Source of the DNA: Symsagittifera roscoffensis
Taxonomy: Eukaryota > Xenacoelomorpha > Acoela > Convolutidae
Assembly: GCF_963678635.1 (NCBI RefSeq)
Contig: NC_087066.1
Span: 8,151,954 to 8,215,953, forward strand
Length of the DNA: 64,000 nucleotides
Direction: 5' to 3'
The position numbers were made by a program, and so were the translations under genes. Below are positions 37,201 through 41,329 of this stretch, piece by piece (the stretch's first letter is position 1; every line of letters begins with the position of its first letter). Below the pieces are notes generated by a model. That model was not told the origin of the DNA and made no database searches. It saw nothing but the letters and a program-made list of their open reading frames with translations.

Positions 37201-38985
37201 AATTTGGCCATTATAAACATATTTCGTCTTCACCTTGTAAAACACCTCACTACACCAGAAAATTGATGCTAATGTAAGGGAGGGGAAAGGAAAAAGAGCC
37301 TAGTTTTGGGTCTGAAACTTTCGGTTATACCTGGTCAAAAATTCCAAATCAAAAGGTAATCTCAACTTGGATATAGCTTTCAATTTCAAGCAATGAACTA
37401 TTCCGAACCTCGCCGTAGAGTGGCCAGGGGGGGATCTTCGGACTAAATTCTTGTCGACCCTTTGGCACTAATTCACGAGACCCATTTTTAGTTAAACCAC
37501 CCACATTTTGTAAAGTCCTTTTTAGTGCCAATGTACGTTAAATTAGAATCACGAGCCAAAACGACAACGAGCTTTTTTGGTCACAACTTTTCAAGCGCTA
37601 TTTTTGGCCTAGCGGAGCTCGGAAAATCGAAAAGGCTGACGCTGTAAAAAAAAGATCGACCAAAATGTTTTTCACACCCCTTCTCGAAAAAAGTGCTCAA
37701 AAACCACTCATAAATCGAAAAATGACAAAAAAAATTTCCAATTTTATATTTCGTTTGTGTTTCAAAGAATTTAGCAACACCTAAATTTGTGATTGATTGT
37801 TGCTGGAGATTCAACATTAATTTAAATCTATTTCAGTTTTGAGAAATCGAACAGACCCCTGAACAACATCGCCCTCCTTCAACTCTTTAAACGAATCAAC
37901 GCATTCCACCAGATTCAGATTTGCCCCAAACCCATGGACCTGGGTCATACTCTGGCATTCACTGGATTGGGATCTACCACCAGGAAACTCACAACGCTAC
38001 CCAAAACCCTACAGGAAATGCCACTTTATGAATCAGGAATGTTTTCCAGTTTCTCCACATATTAAAAAAAAATTCACTCAAATTTAGCAAAGATTTCTTT
38101 TTATTGGTATTCATTTCCAGTCGATGAGATCATTTTTAAAGTTACAATTACAATATAAATACGCGTGAAAGAAGCTTTCAGATTGGATGATTGTGATTAC
38201 AATTTAAAAAATATAAATAAACTCAACCATAATGGGAAAAACGGAAATATTTCTGGTTGAAATGCAGTATTCGAGTCAGCGAGTCCATTTGAGATGGAGG
38301 GGTGTCGCAGTCAAGACATATGCACAGAGAATATTCTAGAAGATTCCAACATGTGCATGCATGACGAAGGTAGTCCCATTTTCAGTCTCCTGTGCGTCAG
38401 AGCCACTCAAATAGTAAGATCACCATTGTCTTTGATATTTGCGACCAAAAATTGATCCTTTGTCAAATTATATTTTGAATTTCCAAGTCACTGGCGAATA
38501 TACTGGCAGAAAAAAAAATGTTCGAAAACACTATACCAAGCTTAGCCCTGTAAGGTTAGTGGTGTACGAATAACATACGAACTTAGCCCTCAAAATTAGT
38601 AGTGTATATTGTCATCTGACGCGCCTTTAGGAAAATCGTTAGTCGGCCAAAAATGAACGTGGTAAAAGAGCACCTAATGGGATCTTTTTGCTGGCGATGT
38701 TGCCACCAATAGTCAAATATGGAAAATTCCCCCTCCTTAATCGGCCCCTGAAAATACCTAAGACTCGTAATATCTGTGAATTTTTGAAAAAGTACATCAC
38801 AATTATCCCCTTTATAGGTTAAACCCAACTGTCTTTATGGAGTAGCCAGTTACTTCATCAACAAAACTCACATCAATGGTCATCCGCCCATGCAGTCGGG
38901 AAGTATCTGCAATGACGGGAGTGTGTTTGCCAGACTCACCAACCATTTAGACTGGATCTATAGTGTGACAGGCCAACTTCACTGA
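15136..38985 (+). CDS. Secreted trypsin-fold pseudoprotease, paralogue 2, with a Polinton in intron 1
   Basis: Exons 15136-15448, 36982-37072, 37837-38036, 38268-38413 and 38818-38985 join in phase into a 305-residue protein. Residues 1 to about 28 form a signal peptide. IVNG (58-61) marks the usual zymogen activation point, but the residue before it is Ser, not Arg/Lys. CGGACIGALWVITAATC follows, with Thr98 at the catalytic His position. PLNNIALL has Asn145 for the catalytic Asp, and MCMHDEGSPIF has Glu235 for the nucleophile Ser. The C-terminal VFARLTNHLDWI helix is conserved. All triad residues are changed, so this is a serine protease homologue, likely a secreted binding or regulatory protein. 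Intron 1 (21.5 kb) contains the whole Polinton. Intron 3 appears to start CAG|GAATGT (a GA donor). The start is the ATG at 15136 because it opens the signal peptide. Confidence 0.75.
16489..16817. repeat. Left part of a repeat unit interrupted by the Polinton
   Basis: This matches 35862-36190 in direct orientation (shared stretches such as tgagttctcatgttgt and taacctctaaactt) and is continued after the Polinton from 35066. The original locus was thus a tandem pair of roughly 1-kb units, the first split by the insertion. Confidence 0.65.
16706..16817. repeat. Palindromic target of the Polinton insertion
   Basis: acggcaagaacacctttt at 16706 is complementary to aaaggtgttcttgccg formed by 16811-16817 plus 35072-35080 if the Polinton is removed. 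An inner stem pairs ttgactggttgaataaca with tgttatttaaccagtcaa (16736-16753 and 16777-16794). The element landed in the right arm of a small hairpin-forming sequence. Confidence 0.6.
16818..17033. repeat. Left inverted terminal repeat of the Polinton
   Basis: 216 bp, the inverse of 34852-35065. It begins AGTAGTATTGTATCGTGTCCC and ends gggacacgataca, so the outermost 13 bases recur inverted at the inner edge. In the middle, caaaatcctagg and cctaggattttg form a strong stem, with GGGGTCC/GGACCC next to it. The repeat can fold on itself as a branched hairpin. A doubled ctaaggggggggtcctt run sits near the tip. Confidence 0.95.
17034..17334 (+). promoter_or_regulatory. Leader with TATA box upstream of the first Polinton gene
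   Basis: Non-coding stretch between the terminal repeat and the first start codon. TATATAATAAAA at 17179-17190 is a good TATA box about 150 bases before the ATG at 17335, and may drive the left gene cluster. Confidence 0.4.
17335..17904 (+). CDS. Polinton protein of unknown function (189 aa)
   Basis: First gene inside the left terminal repeat. The predicted protein is soluble, rich in aromatic and charged residues (for example WYLQGHFYFHWLEIQQ near residues 155-170), with no signal peptide or membrane segment. It overlaps the next gene by 35 bases in another frame, which suggests compact virus-like packing. I recognise no domain. Its position next to the terminus is where many Polintons carry lineage-specific genes, so an element-specific accessory or DNA-binding role is possible but not shown by any motif. 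Confidence 0.7.
   Translation: MIKLSNFEIRKMKLEGTWCTEDIDNEHLQLRVFSTAEKNSFFKLCNERYVVFLERAKEISKKEYELIFKEQFYLSELQQISWCISTKQKYGTVSDLNIADYENVFDYSFDFNSLWVDKDLERKIRLCFNKLSKYKKLPVVYLIIYHRYLNESKWYLQGHFYFHWLEIQQVGEVLEKINNEIAKKQSNSY
17870..18304 (+). CDS. Polinton protein of unknown function (144 aa)
   Basis: Starts within the end of the preceding gene and ends seven bases inside the next (ATGCTAG), so the three are tightly packed. The second half contains HAILHDAAGFIHEFYQQG followed by YCYMLPWNC and a hydrophobic stretch (LLGHLSGIAFCLFIKL). The HDAAG block looks like a conserved motif. I cannot assign a function. There is no signal peptide; the C-terminal hydrophobic patch is too short and mixed to be called a membrane segment confidently. 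Confidence 0.7.
   Translation: MKLQKSRVTPIDLKIIHEIYTSLKQTYPDNSNRRNYFLAACSLFFVSSDNLNYDILIKLRPYGGLIGIDNSSLDKYLKNSKILRLHAILHDAAGFIHEFYQQGPTYCYMLPWNCNNSLLGHLSGIAFCLFIKLKKPEVYHLLEC
18298..19239 (+). CDS. Polinton protein with exonuclease-like features, probably spliced
   Basis: The first exon starts at the ATG at 18298 and stays open to 18867. It begins VVLDVEGF...FVVKELAI, resembling the D-x-E motif I of DEDD-family 3'-5' exonucleases, and later has FYAKGKEKTEFL and NHCALKKTKVFYDWL, placed like motifs II and III, although the usual Asp of motif III is not clear. A candidate 102-base intron (GT at 18864, AG at 18965) would join it in frame to the reading frame ending at 19239; without splicing the second part would be a small separate protein starting at the ATG 18985. 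The second part has no known domain. The exonuclease role is inferred from motif resemblance only. Confidence 0.5.
19312..19596 (+). CDS. Small Polinton membrane protein (94 aa)
   Basis: An N-terminal Glu/Thr-rich part (residues 1-45) is followed by two hydrophobic segments: VVFVAQMVVILILLTFCIL (about 44-62) and WFSILSGLVGYVLPNP (about 77-92), with CEETSVWFSILSG between. Small proteins of this plan, with a C-E-x-x-x-W...LP(N/S)P tail, occur next to the ATPase in Polintons and related adinto-like viruses (from memory of these families). Its stop overlaps the ATPase start as ATGA, implying coupled expression. It is probably an inserted membrane protein, role unknown. Confidence 0.75.
   Translation: MSEATTAVDEPDATLVTEFVYNETNSEKKSWKFCNNVTLPRSEVVFVAQMVVILILLTFCILKLSFTKLSCEETSVWFSILSGLVGYVLPNPRI
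19593..20294 (+). CDS. FtsK/HerA-type genome-packaging ATPase
   Basis: 233 residues from the ATG at 19593, chosen because it precedes the Walker A motif by a short lead and overlaps the preceding stop. Walker A is GPSGSGKT (residues 17-24); Walker B is VLLVFDD (82-88). TAGRHRGIDVIYVKHN follows, the arginine-containing region typical of the A32-like packaging ATPases of Polintons, adenovirus-like elements and large DNA viruses. It should drive DNA into a capsid using ATP hydrolysis. The length matches the family. It lies between the membrane protein and a small basic gene. Confidence 0.9.
   Translation: MNKVIDTSTRIFMAIVGPSGSGKTELILKLLMGNTFYPKFGTVLYLYKEMQPAFSEKVSSREVNMEFMKFDGFESVRKLENVLLVFDDSCEDIYNDKEFVRLATAGRHRGIDVIYVKHNLFQQSRWSRTIDLNTSHIILFKSPRDVQQLDLLGRQLNVSKFLRNCYELATRDSFGHLLIDLDPRTSDCLRYCSNITPPGPTVFYLPLSEAETTPITNEKEKLIYSAAYGTTET
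20242..20547 (+). CDS. Conserved small basic Polinton protein (101 aa)
   Basis: Overlaps the ATPase end by 53 bases in another frame; the internal ATG at 20275 is an alternative start. The core CLLNVVNGNVPV...RFETAYKYLLTP...SVVKKRAIIL...GFHLVRQIL resembles the small conserved protein found just before the polyprotein/integrase genes in many Polintons and adintoviruses, with the pattern L-N-x-x-N-G-N-V-P and a run of basic residues. It is presumably a virion or DNA-binding component; its function is not established from the sequence. Confidence 0.7.
   Translation: MKKKNLSILRHMVQLKPDQLRRLIRKTSNREIITLVCECLLNVVNGNVPVKIANIERFETAYKYLLTPKTSVVKKRAIILSKEGFHLVRQILYFCYKYLTT
20547..21407 (+). CDS. Polinton conserved protein with charged C-terminus overlapping integrase
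   Basis: The start is placed at one of the ATGs beginning MMTAEEFILIPKHLYVKEQP near 20547. The first 50 residues (FILIPKHLYVKEQPHAA, VLHDNNIKHKNAQLSYLNR) are the conserved block of a Polinton protein family of unconfirmed role that usually lies before the integrase. The middle is an acidic linker; residues about 125-185 (FVRAKTVLEIIEN...YVDKVPTG) may form a small folded domain. The last 100 residues are low-complexity Ser/Lys/Arg. That tail overlaps the integrase reading frame by 299 bases in a different frame. Confidence 0.7.
   Translation: MMTAEEFILIPKHLYVKEQPHAARVLHDNNIKHKNAQLSYLNRLRPQLPPQTSKTTATKETFTDNVEPQQEQLKLLTDDEEVPVERVKDEKLEEKHNRQTESILGQLQVLEDKKFVRAKTVLEIIENSERVTINHDNEVIYVDKVPTGLKATIFLYDIQQPTKKLHNPAFINILTALNLNENLVINRNAKHAVQSASFNAQEKREPGPSRTRSTSPTWQEKSSANLKRSKKHKRKSLSGNRKTQNQKREKESEEGSDSYGTPHNDSDSPTSEKTKAQTKQWENYQD
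21109..22065 (+). CDS. Retroviral-type (DDE) integrase, catalytic part
   Basis: 318 residues. After a basic N-terminal tail comes KGPALFGSVNNLIKAS...VKHFLHTEPAYTKY, the N-terminal motif of Polinton integrases, and then the RNase H-fold catalytic core: first Asp in IWSLDLAF (D170), second in VWVDKGTEF (D230), Glu in SAFAERNIRSLKN (E263). The enzyme would join the element ends to target DNA, giving the 6-bp duplication seen. The frame stops at 22065, while the expected C-terminal SH3/chromo-like domain continues in a neighbouring frame (22089-22328). The change of frame falls at an A run near 22046-22050. This copy therefore lacks its C-terminal domain unless frameshifting or a sequencing error explains it. 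Confidence 0.85.
   Translation: MPNTRFSQRLLTLKRNENPDPQEPAQHRPLGRKKVVQTLREVKNTNEKVSAVIEKPKTKNVKKSQKKALTHTERPITIQILQRQKRRRRKQNNGKITKIEEKLLKTKYSDKGPALFGSVNNLIKASNLSRKKVKHFLHTEPAYTKYRTVIRKTPRLKVIVYDIDEIWSLDLAFVDKLAQYNHDVKYLLVAVDCMSRYLRVQPLKSKYATTTAEAFKLMITTKQPEKVWVDKGTEFKGSFEALCKKKGINTYSTESEKKSAFAERNIRSLKNLIYKYLEDKWTYSYIDKLQDFVNAINSRTNRVTNLAPNKVTKKMFLA
22046..22328 (+). pseudogene. Integrase C-terminal domain, out of frame
   Basis: The frame has no stop from the A run near 22046 to 22328 (the track's first potential start is 22089). It contains KLYVGDYVRLAK, FRKGYKQSFTDEVFEVFDI and NLIDSNREPIEGKFYE, the SH3/chromo-like DNA-binding tail of Polinton and Ty3-type integrases. It overlaps the minor capsid start by eight bases. 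It differs from the catalytic part by one base in frame and has no start of its own before the conserved region other than internal codons. Confidence 0.8.
22321..23214 (+). CDS. Minor capsid (penton) protein, single jelly roll
   Basis: 297 residues. The N-terminal SFTITLVSSASMNVFKDNTL...FKNLL...WRVAVTEITFP and the C-terminal IIHYQIVGDTKAPLLRVI, FKKLLVNNISNISVNLR and GGGKVVLTLKF are the conserved blocks of the Polinton minor capsid protein, which builds the pentameric vertices. The length matches the family. It lies immediately after the integrase end and before the small basic virion protein and major capsid protein, the usual order of the morphogenesis block. No frame breaks are seen. Confidence 0.9.
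   Translation: MTEGTSDSLFTHNVPPSFTITLVSSASMNVFKDNTLANFKNLLSEEINLQGEWRVAVTEITFPTQINNVTDNNIVYYKKDRVIASMKVEKDKISRPYLGETAKLTKGEYTSIDQILDEIRRKTELEKLDYVIDPITKHLSLWLHYWEGITFSSPQIPSLLGFKGVRDGTGYHIGYKQGSTKHSTFSTQDLIADYPVDVCAGTQLMFIYLDIIHYQIVGDTKAPLLRVIDTNRRVKNGYACTIEPNHRKVFSNLDFKKLLVNNISNISVNLRTETGGLVPFAGGGKVVLTLKFQKFSN
23220..23627 (+). CDS. Basic virion protein, adenovirus pX/pVI-like (135 aa)
   Basis: Starts at the ATG at 23220, six bases after the minor capsid stop, and its stop overlaps the major capsid start. It has a Gly-rich lead (RQRGSGFGALALG), an amphipathic helix (VALPLARKFVIPAAKKIGKE) and a very basic tail (RKSHPKRTTAFKRKTRR). Proteins of this plan lie between the capsid genes in Polintons and adintoviruses and are thought to act as core or membrane-active virion proteins by analogy with adenovirus pX/pVI. 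The role is inferred from composition and position. Confidence 0.75.
   Translation: MDSYYHNQANLPHFSGHYRQRGSGFGALALGIGRVALPLARKFVIPAAKKIGKELLLQAAPELIEVATKRKSPKQALKSTVRKTIKKQVGGGSRSRKSHPKRTTAFKRKTRRVIPRKRTAQRSRSDFFTRVKNDF
23617..24933 (+). CDS. Major capsid protein, double jelly roll
   Basis: 438 residues beginning MISNLIPSEATHSSLDLFEK. The pattern IGPSYSPDG...LEFEVLGD...FIDLQRTRLEI early on and the later SLFSECTLSLNGEKIS, TWLACQGYYYEE and FLSCDKHLLSGVTIRLSL are typical of the Polinton major capsid protein, the hexon-like trimer-forming double jelly-roll protein. The length is as expected. Together with the penton, ATPase and protease it completes a virion morphogenesis set. The frame is intact. 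The start overlaps the preceding gene by 11 bases. Confidence 0.9.
   Translation: MISNLIPSEATHSSLDLFEKPPLLVTFENAFTQKIGPSYSPDGPMLEFEVLGDRNNFIDLQRTRLEIVARIVRSNGNVLRTHATEAANRDTPYFVNNPLSSLFSECTLSLNGEKISTTNANFAHKSFIETEFSYGNDAKKTWLACQGYYYEENPSAIDGAGRRADDVTERKGLVAASSELKLFGKIACDFLSCDKHLLSGVTIRLSLRRSPNDFVVISEDAAKHYKVQIIEANLYVRKMTVTDYVLSSIEKTLLKNPAIYNYIEVVPKTFLATAGVQSWRQEDVFAKEPVRRMIVAMSINEAYLGTNRTNPFHYQKFGLNEIIVYRNGLPIAGTPISTSDNKRIYYNTLEALDFVLNTSHGISLANYDNHYIMAFDLTSTQEASHDFIHPELTNCTISLELKFDAGLANNVELLFMGERASTVYVRSDRKITKNTLMT
24941..25378 (+). CDS. Adenain-like maturation cysteine protease
   Basis: 145 residues, starting seven bases after the major capsid stop. The catalytic set is visible and correctly spaced: His54 in DQPGTHWLLFAQ, Asp69 in FFADPLG, Gln102 in KKPIQSADS and Cys109 in VLCGLYCIYVAH. 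This is the adenovirus protease/Ulp1-type fold, which in Polintons is thought to cleave capsid precursors during maturation. It is short, as in other Polintons. All key residues are intact, so it is probably active. Confidence 0.9.
   Translation: MDNLQLVEIINRCKHLKHRFRGVFPADLPSSSVLKNDNTFMIMNASPSDQPGTHWLLFAQAGGQIFFADPLGKRLCDYPLVYKNMRRTIHEGNQLLLKKPIQSADSVLCGLYCIYVAHVIITNKFPIGFKLNDHDLIRFAKHMLF
25379..25652. other. Non-coding spacer at the left edge of the inner module
   Basis: Holds the left 103-bp inverted repeat (25488-25590) and a T run (25610-25622). A polyadenylation-like TTTATT/AATAAA context is not clear. Genes on both sides point towards this spacer (convergent), so it probably carries 3' ends. 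Confidence 0.5.
25488..25590. repeat. Left inverted repeat of the inner Polinton module
   Basis: 103 bp almost identical, inverted, to 29070-29172 (a few mismatches). The core is GC-rich: ggttagctattgccccttaa read on the opposite strand and cgttgctcgtcgctacgctc. Weak similarity continues a few bases outward. No clear target duplication flanks the pair. Confidence 0.9.
25653..26279 (-). CDS. Unknown module protein with an HUH-like motif (208 aa)
   Basis: Minus-strand gene inside the inverted-repeat module. Residues 61-66 are HYHVLV, which fits the H-hydrophobic-H signature of HUH endonucleases such as parvovirus and rolling-circle Rep proteins, preceded by FILNHEP (23-29), which could be the first Rep motif strand. 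Candidate catalytic tyrosines follow (Y95, Y103, Y119), but none sits in an obvious Y-x-x-K motif. The C-terminal 80 residues show no domain I know, and there is no helicase. A nicking role would be new for a Polinton, so this remains a hypothesis. An alternative is a structural protein with a chance HYH. Confidence 0.7.
   Translation of the reverse strand: MVEAMYEQSPDYFKQFRKNYKFFILNHEPNFSGFASKANFAVSSHSNKLDFCNHSIDNEKHYHVLVEFTKESTDLLNKMTSKAFVVPCLLSTFKYLILGCSNYELSGPLMEKLKIAVNYNSINNLDVSGVPVRRRLPQVCFGSQTKSVQTQTDLITNVTIERFTNILNGENAAEFSKIIDIILSGYGCMEIDSNTLFVKFIMEKKFKF
26317..26676 (-). CDS. PC4-like ssDNA-binding/transcription cofactor-like protein (119 aa)
   Basis: Minus strand, 37 bases upstream of the HUH-motif gene and in the same direction, so the two may be co-transcribed. 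Residues about 22-75 (KRLVRVGAKTF...YITIKLYKKDEEGTFKYRQGITLSTGEFESL) have the strand pattern and the K-x-G-I-x-L core of the PC4/Sub1 domain, which binds single-stranded DNA as a dimer. A basic then acidic Ser-rich tail (KLRKKRNKSKK...SENDD) follows. In the Polinton it could act in replication or transcription. The assignment rests on motif resemblance by eye. Confidence 0.65.
   Translation of the reverse strand: MYASLDTDVDYFDDFRDISSNDKRLVRVGAKTFAQTGTYITIKLYKKDEEGTFKYRQGITLSTGEFESLADNYTKIKRLTKAKNCDVTEKLRKKRNKSKKSSCSEKECESENDDNCRVV
26680..27302. promoter_or_regulatory. Divergent intergenic region of the inner module
   Basis: About 620 bases between the divergently transcribed PC4-like gene and the 214-residue gene. 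It is AT-rich and must hold two promoters. Candidate TATA-like sequences are present (for example ttttatatgg near 26860), but none is decisive. Confidence 0.4.
27303..27947 (+). CDS. Unknown module protein with nuclear localisation signal (214 aa)
   Basis: Plus-strand gene within the inverted-repeat module, divergent from the PC4-like gene. The protein looks largely disordered, rich in Ser, Glu, Thr and Pro. AETIDLVTPDL (about 180-190) resembles a SUMO-interacting motif, and PKKRKLQF near the C-terminus is a classical monopartite nuclear localisation signal. These suggest a nuclear regulatory protein that engages host factors, perhaps an early gene. I know no homologous family. Codon use looks like that of the other element genes. 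Confidence 0.65.
   Translation: MTSPLQIISVSDRERTIIYQTYTRESIAVIHQQKERVSPSTASPFNDLAPRKNDEKQNEEWTTKSHIMLPNYLLDHIDLLRQNRKRMYESCTIHESYPALEKTEINDTTSLEQSPRKILFAYDCESMPLYENQEGCIRDYAEREAYWDIPTAMSPESFVRGPVSTPEQSTSYSDARVSSSAETIDLVTPDLIQGTPPNAACYAPKKRKLQFRGF
27948..29069. other. Non-coding, structured and microsatellite-bearing region of the module
   Basis: No supported gene. Contains a (GA)n run at 28202-28227 and several local inverted repeats: aaacactctctgt (28374-28386) pairs with acagagagtgttt (28445-28457), enclosing a CT-rich run, and ccaacattttcttgttgg lies near 28323-28340. It may hold 3' untranslated sequence of the preceding gene or a structured RNA. Confidence 0.4.
29070..29172. repeat. Right inverted repeat of the inner Polinton module
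   Basis: Inverse of 25488-25590 with only a few differences. It starts gggaggcgttcccgaggagc and ends near atgatatgaaa. It closes the 3.7-kb module before the polymerase gene. Confidence 0.9.
29173..29890 (+). promoter_or_regulatory. Upstream region of the DNA polymerase gene
   Basis: About 720 AT-rich bases between the inner module and the polymerase start with no supported reading frame. It should contain the polymerase promoter. No strong TATA box is evident. Confidence 0.35.
29891..34471 (+). CDS. polB: Protein-primed family B DNA polymerase (spliced, 1376 aa)
   Basis: Exons 29891-30930, 31052-33624 and 33954-34471; both introns (121 and 329 bp) are GT-AG and in phase. The N-terminus has three C2H2 fingers (C13-C16-H29-H34, C46-C49-H62-H67, C75-C78-H91-H96) and a fourth-like CRKC...H...C near 406-426. 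Exonuclease motif I is YFDLESL (D462, E464). An endonuclease-VII-like Cys/His insertion CWIC...DHCHYT...HNEC spans about 555-588. Exonuclease II is HNLSNYD (about 602-608). Polymerase motifs are A DANNLYG (from 873), B KLIVNSAFGKT (from about 1034) and C YSDTDSF (about 1130-1136). All key residues are present, so the enzyme looks functional. It replicates the element, by analogy from a terminal-protein primer at the inverted repeats. The tail is Ser/Glu-rich and basic. Confidence 0.92.
34472..34851. other. Non-coding spacer between polymerase and right terminal repeat
   Basis: 380 AT-rich bases holding the polymerase 3' end. AATAAA-type signals occur (taataaaa near 34563 and gaataataaac near 34684). 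No gene is supported. Confidence 0.4.
34852..35065. repeat. Right inverted terminal repeat of the Polinton
   Basis: 214 bp, the inverse of 16818-17033 with modest divergence near the inner edge (tgtatcgcgtcccgg for tgtatcgtgtccc). It ends ACGATACAATACTACT at 35065 and is followed by the duplication aaggtg. Confidence 0.95.
35066..36650. repeat. Tandem duplicated repeat units right of the Polinton
   Basis: The rest of the interrupted unit (35066 to about 35600) is followed by a second unit (about 35862-36650). Shared landmarks include gaatagcttcaactaga (35115, 36173), aaaaaagcaccac (35358, 36453) and ctactttcttcgaaaag (35387, 36481). Confidence 0.65.
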
Positions 38986-39149
38986 CTAATTACCCAATCA
39001 TTTCAGAGCTATAAAAATGGTGAATTACTTTTCATTTGAATACGGTGAAATCTATTTTTGATTAGTGAGTTTTGTACCTGAGGCAAATTTCGCTTAACTG
39101 ATAGAAAAGATGGAGGCAGGGGAAAGTTCTCACGCCAGAGTAAGTACTG

Positions 39150-39201
39150 ATTGTTTGGTCACGAGAACTGCCCGAAAAAGATGCCTTTATTTGGTCACGA
39201 G
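39150..39201. repeat. Minisatellite remnant left of the gypsy element
   Basis: Units of about 34 bases built on ggtcacgagaactgcccaaaaa and atgcctttgtttggtc. The array continues beyond the gypsy element at 45742-45836, so the element inserted within it. The adjoining bases acgag and gcgag are the probable, slightly diverged, 5-bp target duplication. Confidence 0.6.
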
Positions 39202-39415
39202 TGATAAAATGTTTCTTTGTTGTAGCTAAATCTACTTTATACAATTAAAAGAATAAAAAAATAAAAGTAAATTAGTCTAAAAATAAAACATTATTAAAAG
39301 ATAGAGCATTCTCTCCGCCGGAGAGAATGTCAAAGTGAAGGTCATAAGTAAGTGAACTGTTAGCAAGTTACGTAATAGTTGCCGTAAATGCAAATATAAA
39401 GCGAGAATCACATCA
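39202..39415 (-). repeat. 3' LTR of the gypsy element
   Basis: On the minus strand starts TGATGTGATTCTC and ends TTTTATCA. It matches 45528-45741 at full length. A palindrome ctctccgccggagag lies in the middle. Confidence 0.9.
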
Positions 39416-40049
39416 TTCCTCTAAGCAGGAAAAAATTCAAATTGTACAATTAACTAATTACTAACTAACTGCATCCTTTCTCCCCCTTTTGGAGAATAAA
39501 ATTTTAATTTACTACACCAATAGTGTACTGTAACTAAACTAACGAAACTGGCTTCATACGAATTAATGGATCTTTGTGTGAATTTCGAAATCGTTATCCA
39601 AAAGTAAAACGTCTAATATCCGGCGGATATAGTCCAATAAGGGGTTAGGAAAATAAATCATCATAGGTTTATGTTGACGAGACGATGAACATACGCGTTC
39701 TAGGGCAAAACAATTGACTGCATGAGAGAGGAGTACTGCGGCATACGGTACATATGAAAATTTAACTTAATCCGAAGGATTGGTGTCCGGAATAGATTAG
39801 ATTGAAATAGCACCAAAGCCAAATATGGACGAAGTATAATCATTTACCCTTACGATAACAGTTTGAAAAGTTTTCTAATTCTAAGTTAAAAGGTTCACTA
39901 TCGAGATCTGATTGTTCTTCAAAGTTGTCAATCGCCATTCTGAGGGATTCGTCTGTTGATGAGGAAGAGATTTGTTCAGGTGTGGAGGATTCCGAATTGA
40001 TCGTGACGATTTCCAAAGAGTTTCGCTGTTAATATGGTCCCGTTTATCG

Positions 40050-41273
40050 CTATGGCTGATCTAGGATGATCGGGTTTGATGCCGAACCAGAGGTCGCTTG
40101 AGGTAGATCTACAACATCTATTAAGAATCTTTTGCCGTAGAACTTTGGTGGACCTACATTTCTACTAGACCGGTGAATAATAGGAGAAACGTTACCAGGA
40201 TTAGTTTGGAGCCCGGTTGCGGGAGTGGTCTCGTCAGCAGAATCTACAATTTCGTAGACCGGGAAGTTTGTCGTGGCGTCTTCTTCCATCGGAACAGTTA
40301 AGCTGTTCTGTGAGTCGAGTACCTTTGCGATCGTGGCGGCCTCGGCTGACGTGGATGACTCCCGACCCTGCGGTGCCGGCTGTGTCTCCGCCGGAATGAT
40401 GCTCTTTGGGCATTGTGTTTGTTGGTCGTCTTCTGGGTTAGTGATGTCCTTTAAAATCTCAACTTTAATGTTATCGTTGGGTTCGCAAAAACTACGGGTA
40501 TTCTCCTGGTTCGAAGTTTTCATTGAGTCGAAAATAAATCGTTCTCTGGCTACATCTCTACAAGGGAAACCTCCCGTTATCCATTCCCAGTCACTAGTAT
40601 CCGAAATATCCGACGGAATCAACATAGATTCGTCAGAAGCAAAGTAACCTGGGGGTGTTGTTATCTTCTTGGACCGGGGTGGTTGTCTCCGAGTAGCTTT
40701 TGAAGAGGGCTTCGACACACGTGTCTTTGTCATGTTGTCCAATGATCCTAGTTCAATCTGATGTCGGGTCCTGGGTTGTGGCTTTCGGGTTTTGATCTGT
40801 CGTCTTGAGTTCTCGCGTTTCCAACCAACTTCAGCGTTAGGCTTAGAAAATTAAGGGAAAGAAATAATGCCTCTAAAAGATCTAATGTAAGTCGATTTTG
40901 ATTTAGGAATAGCAATATCCGCTTTTCGAATTTTTTTTCCGTCGGATAGTTCTACTGTCGAAGTAGACGAATTTATGATCTTTTTGTTTAATTCCCGATA
41001 AAATGTATCTCCGTTGATACTTCCGTTAGTTTTCCGTAGGATTTTACATTTAAACGGATTCTGTAGTGGTATTCTAGTAATGGCAGTTTTCGAGGTGGAG
41101 GCGTAATCCGTGTCGTAACTTTTCTCCGTTGGTGATAGATTTTTCTTTGGAATCAAGGTGTCCATGTACCCATCTTCGAATCTGTCATCGGTATTCCAAT
41201 CCTTTGCTTTTTCCTTAGATATTATGTGTTTCCCCTTGTCTAAAAATCCAATGGATGGTTTACCCGACGCCAA
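40050..41273 (-). pseudogene. Gypsy pol C-terminal tail / accessory reading frames
   Basis: Two minus-strand frames (41273-40851 and 40742-40050) follow the integrase. The first has a basic, Ser-rich sequence ending in SDGKKIRKADI. The second is acidic and Pro/Thr-rich and ends RSSRNVGPPKFYGKRFLI, the arginine-proline motif common at the end of Ty3/gypsy polyproteins. They are separated by frame changes. They may derive from one long C-terminal extension, or the second from an additional accessory gene. Confidence 0.6.
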
Positions 41274-41329
41274 TTGTTTCCAAACTGTATTTGGTTTTCT
41301 ATTAAACTGAATTTCAAAGGGAAAGCATT

